A stretch of DNA of 64,000 nucleotides. It comes from Anaspis maculata (lineage: Eukaryota; Arthropoda; Insecta; Coleoptera; Scraptiidae). Location: assembly GCA_949128115.1 (NCBI GenBank), contig OX421966.1, forward strand, positions 3,162,001 through 3,226,000, written 5' to 3'. Below, piece by piece: positions 1 to 8,095 of the stretch (position 1 is the first letter of the stretch; every line of letters starts with the position of its first letter). Both the position numbers and the translations under genes were made by a program. Under the pieces are notes generated by a model. The model was not told the DNA's origin. It did no database searches and worked only from the letters and a program-made list of their open reading frames with translations.

Positions 1-541
1 CTATATTTGTGTTCGTTCGTCAGATGTTGCGTTTGGAACAAGTTGCTGCCAACATCAAAAGTGGTGACCGATCTTTTCAAAAGACACGTGGGTTGAAGCC
101 TGAAGTCACGTGGGTTGAAGGCTGGAGTCACGTGGGTTGAAACCTGAACTTTTTGGATAACAATTGTGTCTTTTTTTCTATATTTGTGTTCGTTCGTCAG
201 ATGTTGCGTTTGGAAAGAGTAGCTGCCAACTTCAAAAGTGGTGATCGATCGTTTTCAAAGTCACGTGGGTTGAAGCCTGAAGTCACGTGAGTTGAAGCCT
301 GAAGTCACGTGGGTTGAAGGCTGGAGTCACGTGGGTTGAAACCTGAACTTTTTGGATAACAATTGTGTCTTTTTTTCTATATTTGTGTTCGTTCGTCAGA
401 TGTTGCGTTTGGAACAAGTAGCTGTCAACTTCAAAAGTGGTGACCGATCGTTTTTCAAGTCACGTGGGTTGAAGCCTAGAGTCACGTGGGTTGAAGCCTA
501 AAGTCACGTGGGTTGAAGCCTGAATTTCTTTAATACTAAAT

Positions 542-699
542 ATGTCTTTAGTTTTTCGATATTCGTGTTCTTCCGTCAGATATTGCGTTTGGAACAAGTA
601 GCTGCCAACTTCAAAAGTGGTGACCGATCGTTTTCAAAGTCACGTGGGTTGAAGCCTGAAGTCACGTGGGTTGAAGCCGGAATTTTTTCAATAACAAAT
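542..699 (+). repeat. Exemplar 158-bp type A monomer (two 22-bp units)
   Basis: Measured from the ATG of the conserved ATGTCTTTAG to the same point in the next monomer. It has the 114-bp core plus two 22-bp units (44 bp). It is the shortest common form. The core runs through GATATTCGTG, TTGCGTTTGGAACAAG, GCTGCCAACTTC and GTGACCGATCG before the 22-bp units start. Confidence 0.9.
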
Positions 700-1081
700 A
701 TGTCTTCAGTTTTTCGATGTTCGTGTTCTTCCGTCAGATATTGCGTTTGGAACAAGTAGCTGCCAACTTCAAAAGTGGTGACCGATCGTTTTGAAAGTCA
801 CGTTGGTTGAAGTCTGGAGTCACGTGAGTTGAAGCCTGAGGTCACGTGGGTTGAAGCCTGAATTTCTTTAATACTAAATATGTCTTTAGGTTTTCGATAT
901 TCGTGTTCTTCCGTCAGATATTGCGTTTGGAACAAGTAGCTGCCAACTTCAAAAGTGGTGACCGATCGTTTTCAAAGTCACGTGGGTTGAAGCCAGGAGT
1001 CACGTGGGTTGAAGCCTGAAGTCACATGGGTTGAAGCCTGAAGTCACGTGGGTTGAAGCCTGAATTTTTTCGATAACAAAT

Positions 1082-1283
1082 ATGTCTTTAGTTTTTCGAT
1101 ATTCGTGTTCTTCCGTCAGATATTGCGTTTGGAACAAGTAGCTGCCAACTTCAAAAGTGGTGACCGATCGTTTTCAAAGTCACGTGGGTTGAAGCCAGAA
1201 GTCACGTGGGTTGAAGCCTGAAGTCACGTGGGTTGAAGCCTAAAGTCACGTGGGTTGAAGCCTGAATTTTTTCGATAACAAAT
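1082..1283 (+). repeat. Exemplar 202-bp type A monomer (four 22-bp units)
   Basis: Same phase as the 158-bp form but with four 22-bp units (88 bp) on the 114-bp core. The difference of 44 bp is exactly two subrepeat units, which shows that monomer length changes in 22-bp steps. This is one of the most frequent forms in the window. Confidence 0.9.
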
Positions 1284-1446
1284 ATGTCTTTAGTTTTTCG
1301 ATATTCGTGTTCTTCCGTCAGATATTGCGTTTGGAACAAGTAGCTGCCAACTTCAAAAGTGGTGACCGATCGTTTTCAAAGTCACGTGGGTTGAAGCCAG
1401 GAGTCACGTGGGTTGAAGCCTGAAGTCACGTGGGTTGAAGCCTGAA

Positions 1447-3404
1447 GTCACGTGGGTTGAAGCCTGAATTTTTTCGATAACAAATATGTCTTTAGTTTTT
1501 CGATATTCGTGTTCTTCCGTCAGATATTGCGTTTGGAACAAGTAGCTGCCAACTTCAAAAGTGGTGACCGATCGTTTTCAAAGTCACGTGGGTTGAAGCC
1601 AGAAGTCACGTGGGTTGAAGCCTGAAGTCACGTGGGTTGAAGCCTAAAGTCACGTGGGTTGAAGCCTGAATTTTTTCGATAACAAATATGTCTTTAGTTT
1701 TTCGATATTCGTGTTCTTCCGTCAGATATTGCGTTTGGAACAAGTAGCTGCCAACTTCAAAAGTGGTGACCGATCGTTTCAAAAGTCACGTGGGTTGAAG
1801 CCTGAAGTCACGTGAGTTGAAGCCTGAAGTCACGTGGGTTGGAGCCTGGAGTCACGTGGGTTAAAACCTGAACTTTTTGGATAACAATTGTGTCTTTTTT
1901 TCTATATTTGTGTTTGTTCGTCAAATGTTGCGTTTGGAACAAGTAGCTGCCAACTTCAAAAGTGGTGACCGATCGTTTTGAAAGTCACGTGGGTTGAAGC
2001 CTGAAGTCACGTGGGTTGAAGCCTTGATTCACGTGGGTTGAAGCCTGAAGTCACGTGAGTTGAAACCTGAACTTTTTCGATAACAATTGTGTCTTTTCTC
2101 CTATATTTGTGTTCGTTCGTCAGATGTTGCGTTTGGAACAAGTTGCTGCCAACATCAAAAGTGGTGACCGATCTTTTCAAAAGACACGTGGGTTGAAGCC
2201 TGAAGTCACGTGGGTTGAAGGCTGGAGTCACGTGGGTTGAAACCTGAACTTTTTGGATAACAATTGTGTCTTTTTTTCTATATTTGTGTTCGTTCGTCAG
2301 ATGTTGCGTTTGGAAAGAGTAGCTGCCAACTTCAAAAGTGGTGATCGATCGTTTTCAAAGTCACGTGGGTTGAAGCCTGAAGTCACGTGAGTTGAAGCCT
2401 GAAGTCACGTGGGTTGAAGGCTGGAGTCACGTGGGTTGAAGCCTGAATTTTTTCGATAACAAATATGTCTTTAGTTTTTCGATATTCGTGTTCTTCCGTC
2501 AGATATTGCGTTTGGAACAAGTAGCTGCCAACTTCAAAAGTGTTGACCGATCGTTTTCAAAGTCACGTGGGTTGAAGCCAGAAGTCACGTGGGTTGAAGC
2601 CTGAAGTCACGTGGGTTGAAGCCTAAAGTCACGTGGGTTGAAGCCTGAATTTTTTCGATAACAAATATGTCTTTAGTTTTTCGATATTCGTGTTCTTCCG
2701 TCAGATATTGCGTTTGGAACAAGTAGCTGCCAACTTCAAAAGTGGTGACCGATCGTTTCAAAAGTCACGTGGGTTGAAGCCTGAAGTCACGTGAGTTGAA
2801 GCCTGAAGTCACGTGGGTTGGAGCCTGGAGTCACGTGGGTTAAAACCTGAACTTTTTGGATAACAATTGTGTCTTTTTTTCTATATTTGTGTTTGTTCGT
2901 CAAATGTTGCGTTTGGAACAAGTAGCTGCCAACTTCAAAAGTGGTGACCGATCGTTTTGAAAGTCACGTGGGTTGAAGCCTGAAGTCACGTGGGTTGAAG
3001 CCTTGATTCACGTGGGTTGAAGCCTGAAGTCACGTGAGTTGAAACCTGAACTTTTTCGATAACAATTGTGTCTTTTCTTCTATATTTGTGTTCGTTCGTC
3101 AGATGTTGCGTTTGGAACAAGTTGCTGCCAACATCAAAAGTGGTGACCGATCTTTTCAAAAGACACGTGGGTTGAAGCCTGAAGTCACGTGGGTTGAAGG
3201 CTGGAGTCACGTGGGTTGAAACCTGAACTTTTTGGATAACAATTGTGTCTTTTTTTCTATATTTGTGTTCGTTCGTCAGATGTTGCGTTTGGAAAGAGTA
3301 GCTGCCAACTTCAAAAGTGGTGATCGATCGTTTTCAAAGTCACGTGGGTTGAAGCCTGAAGTCACGTGAGTTGAAGCCTGAAGTCACGTGGGTTGAAGGC
3401 TGGA
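1447..3404 (+). repeat. 979-bp tandem duplication (two copies)
   Basis: Copy 1 is 1,447-2,425 and copy 2 is 2,426-3,404. Landmarks in the two copies are exactly 979 bp apart. Each copy holds type A monomers, then a type B block. Differences are few; one is GTGTTGACC in copy 2 near 2,541 where copy 1 has GTGGTGACC. The related stretch at 4.5-5.5 kb has only one such copy, so this duplication is younger than the 3.06-kb duplication or was lost from the other copy. Confidence 0.8.
2084..2260 (+). repeat. Exemplar 177-bp type B monomer (three 22-bp units)
   Basis: Measured from CAATTGTG to the next CAATTGTG. The core is 111 bp and has TATATTTGTGTTCG and CAGATGTTGCG where type A has GATATTCGTG and CAGATATTGCG. 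Three 22-bp units follow; the first starts GACACGTG rather than GTCACGTG. Type B shares the TTGCGTTTGGAA to GACCGATC segment with type A, so the two families have a common origin. Confidence 0.88.
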
Positions 3405-5486
3405 GTCACGTGGGTTGAAACCTGAACTTTTTGGATAACAATTGTGTCTTTTTTTCTATATTTGTGTTCGTTCGTCAGATGTTGCGTTTGGAACAAGTAG
3501 CTGTCAACTTCAAAAGTGGTGACCGATCGTTTTTCAAGTCACGTGGGTTGAAGCCTAAAGTCACGTGGGTTGAAGCCTGAATTTCTTTAATACTAAATAT
3601 GTCTTTAGTTTTTCGATATTCGTGTTCTTCCGTCAGATATTGCGTTTGGAACAAGTAGCTGCCAACTTCAAAAGTGGTGACCGATCGTTTTCAAAGTCAC
3701 GTGGGTTGAAGCCTGAAGTCACGTGGGTTGAAGCCGGAATTTTTTCAATAACAAATATGTCTTCAGTTTTTCGATGTTCGTGTTCTTCCGTCAGATATTG
3801 CGTTTGGAACAAGTAGCTGCCAACTTCAAAAGTGGTGACCGATCGTTTTGAAAGTCACGTTGGTTGAAGTCTGGAGTCACGTGAGTTGAAGCCTGAGGTC
3901 ACGTGGGTTGAAGCCTGAATTTCTTTAATACTAAATATGTCTTTAGGTTTTCGATATTCGTGTTCTTCCGTCAGATATTGCGTTTGGAACAAGTAGCTGC
4001 CAACTTCAAAAGTGGTGACCGATCGTTTTCAAAGTCACGTGGGTTGAAGCCAGGAGTCACGTGGGTTGAAGCCTGAAGTCACATGGGTTGAAGCCTGAAG
4101 TCACGTGGGTTGAAGCCTGAATTTTTTCGATAACAAATATGTCTTTAGTTTTTCGATATTCGTGTTCTTCCGTCAGATATTGCGTTTGGAACAAGTAGCT
4201 GCCAACTTCAAAAGTGGTGACCGATCGTTTTCAAAGTCACGTGGGTTGAAGCCAGAAGTCACGTGGGTTGAAGCCTGAAGTCACGTGGGTTGAAGCCTAA
4301 AGTCACGTGGGTTGAAGCCTGAATTTTTTCGATAACAAATATGTCTTTAGTTTTTCGATATTCGTGTTCTTCCGTCAGATATTGCGTTTGGAACAAGTAG
4401 CTGCCAACTCCAAAAGTGGTGACCGATCGTTTTCAAAGTCACGTGGGTTGAAGCCAGGAGTCACGTGGGTTGAAGCCTGAAGTCACGTGGGTTGAAGCCT
4501 GAAGTCACGTGGGTTGAAGCCTGAATTTTTTCGATAACAAATATGTCTTTAGTTTTTCGATATTCGTGTTCTTCCGTCAGATATTGCGTTTGGAACAAGT
4601 AGCTGCCAACTTCAAAAGTGGTGACCGATCGTTTTCAAAGTCACGTGGGTTGAAGCCAGAAGTCACGTGGGTTGAAGCCTGAAGTCACGTGGGTTGAAGC
4701 CTAAAGTCACGTGGGTTGAAGCCTGAATTTTTTCGATAACAAATATGTCTTTAGTTTTTCGATATTCGTGTTCTTCCGTCAGATATTGCGTTTGGAACAA
4801 GTAGCTGCCAACTTCAAAAGTGGTGACCGATCGTTTCAAAAGTCACGTGGGTTGAAGCCTGAAGTCACGTGAGTTGAAGCCTGAAGTCACGTGGGTTGGA
4901 GCCTGGAGTCACGTGGGTTAAAACCTGAACTTTTTGGATAACAATTGTGTCTTTTTTTCTATATTTGTGTTTGTTCGTCAAATGTTGCGTTTGGAACAAG
5001 TAGCTGCCAACTTCAAAAGTGGTGACCGATCGTTTTGAAAGTCACGTGGGTTGAAGCCTGAAGTCACGTGGGTTGAAGCCTTGATTCACGTGGGTTGAAG
5101 CCTGAAGTCACGTGAGTTGAAACCTGAACTTTTTCGATAACAATTGTGTCTTTTCTTCTATATTTGTGTTCGTTCGTCAGATGTTGCGTTTGGAACAAGT
5201 TGCTGCCAACATCAAAAGTGGTGACCGATCTTTTCAAAAGACACGTGGGTTGAAGCCTGAAGTCACGTGGGTTGAAGGCTGGAGTCACGTGGGTTGAAAC
5301 CTGAACTTTTTGGATAACAATTGTGTCTTTTTTTCTATATTTGTGTTCGTTCGTCAGATGTTGCGTTTGGAAAGAGTAGCTGCCAACTTCAAAAGTGGTG
5401 ATCGATCGTTTTCAAAGTCACGTGGGTTGAAGCCTGAAGTCACGTGAGTTGAAGCCTGAAGTCACGTGGGTTGAAGGCTGGAGTCA
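3080..5486 (+). repeat. Second copy of the 1-2,429 segment (3.06-3.08 kb offset)
   Basis: Position 1 aligns to 3,080 (offset 3,079). From about 560 onward the offset is 3,057, because this copy has two 22-bp units near 3,540 where the first copy has three near 470-510. The match ends at 2,429/5,486, where CACGTGGG in one copy faces CACGTTGG in the other. The single indel equals one subrepeat unit. Confidence 0.82.
3240..3438 (+). repeat. Exemplar 199-bp type B monomer (four 22-bp units)
   Basis: CAATTGTG to CAATTGTG. It has the 111-bp type B core and four 22-bp units. It carries two type B sub-variants seen repeatedly elsewhere: TTTGGAAAGAG in place of TTTGGAACAAG, and GTGATCGATCG in place of GTGACCGATCG. 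Confidence 0.85.
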
Positions 5487-7609
5487 CGTTGGTTGAAGTC
5501 TGGAGTCACGTGAGTTTAAGCTTGGGTACACGTGAGTTGAAGCCTGAATTTCTTTAATACTAAATATGTCTTTAGTTTTTCGATATTCGTGTTCTTCCGT
5601 CAGATATTGCGTTTGGAACAAGTAGCTGACAACTTCAAAAGTGGTGACCGATCGTTTTCAAAGTCACGTGGGTTGAAGCCAGGAGTCACGTGGGTTGAAG
5701 CCTGAAGTCACGTGGGTTGAAGCCTAAAGTCACGTGGGTTGAAGCCTGAATTTTTTCAATAACAAAGATGTCTTTAGTTTCCCGATATTCGTGTTCTTCC
5801 GTCAGATATTGCGTTTGGAACAAGTAGCTGTCAACTTCAAAAGTGGTGACCGATCGTTTCAAAAGACACGTGGATTGAGGCCTGGAGTCACGTGGGTTGT
5901 AGCCTAAAGTCACGTGGGTTGAAGCCGGAAGTCACGTGGGTTGAAGCCTGAATTTTTTCAATAACAAATATGTCTTTAGTTTTTCGATATTCGTGTTCTT
6001 CCGTCGGATATTGCGTTTAGAACAAGTAGCTGCCAACTTCAAAAGTGGTGACCGATCGTTTCAAAAGTCACGTGGATTGAAGCCTGGAGTCACGTGGGTT
6101 GTAGCCTGAAGTCACGTGGGTTGAAGCTTTAAGTCACGTGGGTTGGAGCCTGAATTTTTTCAATAACAAATATGTCTTTAGTTTTCCGATATTCGTGTTC
6201 TTCCGTCGGATATTGCGTTTGGAACAAGTAGCTGTCAACTTCAAAAGTGGTGACCGATCGTTTCAAAAGTCACGTGGGATGAAGCCTTGAGTCACGTGGG
6301 TTGAAGCCTGAAGTCACGTGGGTTGAAGCCTGAAGTCACGTGGGTTGAAGCCTGAATTTTTTCAATAACAAATATGTCTTTGGTTTTTCGATATCCGTGT
6401 TCTCCCGTCAGATATTGCGTTTAGAACAAGTAGCTGTCAACTTCAAAAGTGGTGACCGATCGTTTCAAAAGTCACGTGGGTTGAAGCCTGAAGTCACGTG
6501 AGTTGAAGCCTGAAGTCACGTGGGTTGGAGCCTGGAGTCACGTGGGTTCAAACCTGAACTTTTTGGATAACAATTGTGTCTTTTTTTCTATATTTGTGTT
6601 TGTTCGTCAAATGTTGCGTTTGGAACAAGTAGCTGCCAACTTCAAAAGTGGTGACCGATCGTTTTGAAAGTCACGTGGGTTGAAGCCTGAAGTCACGTGG
6701 GTTGAAGCCTTGATTCACGTGGGTTGAAGCCTGAAGTCACGTGAGTTAAAACCTGAACTTTTTCGATAACAATTGTGTCTTTTCTTCTATATTTGTGTTC
6801 GTTCGTCAGATGTTGCGTTTGGAACAAGTTGCTGCCAACATCAAAAGTGGTGACCGATCTTTTCAAAAGACACGTGGGTTGAAGCCTGAAGTCACGTGGG
6901 TTGAAGGCTGGAGTCACGTGGGTTGAAACCTGAACTTTTTGGATAACAATTGTGTCTTTTTTTCTATATTTGTGTTCGTTCGTCAGATGTTGCGTTTGGA
7001 AAGAGTAGCTGCCAACTTCAAAAGTGGTGACCGATCGTTTTCAAAGTCACGTGGGTTGAAGCCTGAAGTCACGTGGGTTGAAGCCTGAAGTCACGTGGGT
7101 TGAAGCCTGGAGTCACGTGGGTTGGAGCCTGAACTTTTTGGATAACAATTGTGTCTTTTCTTCTATATTTATGTTCGTTCGTCAGATGTTGCGTTTGGAA
7201 CAAGTAGCTTCCAACATCAAAAGTGGTGACCGATCGTTTCAAATTCACGTGAGTTGAAGCCTGAAGTCACGTGGGTTGAAGCCTGAATTTCTTTAATACT
7301 AAATATGTCTTTAGTTTTTCGATATTCGTGTTCTTCCGTCAGATATTGCGTTTGGAACAAGTAGCTGCCAACTTCAAAAGTGGTGACCGATCGTTTTCAA
7401 AGTCACGTGGGTTGAAGCCAGGAGTCACGTGGGTTGAAGCCTGAAGTCACGTGGGTTGAAGCCTAAAGTCACGTGGGTTGAAGCCTGAATTTTTTCGATA
7501 ACAAATATGTCTTTAGTTTTTCGATATTCGTGTTCTTCCGTCAGATATTGCGTTTGGAACAAGTAGCTGCCAACTTCAAAAGTGGTGACCGATCGTTTCG
7601 AAAGTCACC

Positions 7610-8095
7610 TTGCCAAACTTCAGGTCGCAAAGGAAGCAGGTACCTATAGCGACCGCCAAATTCGCAGGTGATGAGATGGTACGCCAGGGCAGGGTTTCTA
7701 AACACGTCGGGGCCGCCGGTGAAATAACGGCGGTTGGGAAAACCAAACCTATGGTCAGGCCTTACGCTGCTAAGGACGCGCGAATATTTGGAGTGAGTCA
7801 ACCGGATGGTTCTGCGGGCTGCTGTCTGCAATCGATTCCAAGGAAGGCTTATCTGCATGTATCGCGCCTTAGTCCAGATACTAATGCTGACAGATTATGT
7901 GAATTTGTGAAAAATCTGGCACCTGAAGCTGTGTGTGATGCCATTCAATCTAAACATCCAGAAATTTACGCATCCTTTAAGGTCACTTTGGATTATGTGA
8001 ACCTTGACAAAGTGCGTGATCCTAGTGTATGGCCAGCCGGAATAAGTCTGAGCAGGTTTTTTCACAGGAAGAAGGTCTCACTGGATCAAAACTAG
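7610..8095 (+). CDS. LINE ORF1, C-terminal fragment (partial)
   Basis: The frame is open from the truncated 5' end of the element to a TAG at 8,093-8,095. The first codon in the element is TTG, not a real start; the true start is lost. About 161 codons remain. Residues about 78-153 contain YLHVSRLSPDT, YASFKVTLDYV and WPAGISLSRFF. This pattern (Y-L-H-V-S-R-L, then a YASFKV strand, then W-P-G-I...RFF) resembles the C-terminal nucleic-acid-binding domain of ORF1 proteins in many insect LINEs. Such proteins coat the element RNA and take it to the nucleus. The upstream part, which may have held zinc knuckles, is missing. The end overlaps the start of ORF2 by 67 bp in a different frame. It is unlikely to make a working protein. 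Confidence 0.75.
   Translation: MPNFRSQRKQVPIATAKFAGDEMVRQGRVSKHVGAAGEITAVGKTKPMVRPYAAKDARIFGVSQPDGSAGCCLQSIPRKAYLHVSRLSPDTNADRLCEFVKNLAPEAVCDAIQSKHPEIYASFKVTLDYVNLDKVRDPSVWPAGISLSRFFHRKKVSLDQN

Larger units (their letters stand above)
1..7608 (+). repeat. Satellite array, left arm
   Basis: Continuous head-to-tail satellite without any host gene. Monomers consist of a core of 111-114 bp followed by two or more tandem 22-bp units that begin GTCACGTGGG. All monomers point the same way. Type A cores (AACAAATATGTC) dominate; type B cores (GATAACAATTGTG) form blocks near 1-370, 1,880-2,280, 2,860-3,450, 4,940-5,330 and 6,560-7,160. The arm is built from overlapping duplications, listed separately. 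It ends inside a monomer, where the LINE is inserted. Short open frames of 60-75 codons recur because the repeat recurs; they are not genes. Confidence 0.97.

Noticed and set aside
565..759. Recurring plus-strand open frame of 64 codons and similar ones in many monomers
   Set aside because: It is a by-product of the repeat: the same frame recurs wherever a 158-bp monomer with two 22-bp units occurs, starts from a GTG codon, and shows no domain or codon bias. Longer 22-bp runs put stops in the frame.
840..860. AGGTCA nuclear-receptor half-site in GAGGTCACGTG variants
   Set aside because: It arises from one substitution in a 22-bp unit, occurs in a minority of units and has no second half-site at a standard spacing.
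880..900. CTTTAGG variants read as insect telomeric TTAGG
   Set aside because: It is a single-base variant of CTTTAGTTTTTCG in the core and is not repeated in tandem.
2078..2090. GATAACAATT in type B cores resembles part of the lac operator
   Set aside because: Only about ten bases match, the dyad of the operator is absent, and the context is a eukaryotic satellite. Chance similarity.
2110..2145. Possible CENP-B box in TTCGTCAGATGTTGCG of type B cores
   Set aside because: TTCG and the A five bases later fit, but the required CGGG is TTGC here. The match is too weak to call.
2007..2231. Recurring minus-strand open frames of 60-93 codons
   Set aside because: Same reason: 22-bp units read antisense stay open for short distances. 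They begin and end within repeat units and have no independent coding signal.
1..7608. Regular repeats resembling a CRISPR array
   Set aside because: The 22-bp units are directly adjacent without unique spacers, the larger segments are themselves repeated, no cas genes are present, and the LINE shows a eukaryotic setting.
7541..7858. Minus-strand open frame of 105 codons across the satellite/LINE junction
   Set aside because: It crosses an insertion junction and lies opposite the ORF1 fragment, so it is an accidental antisense frame.
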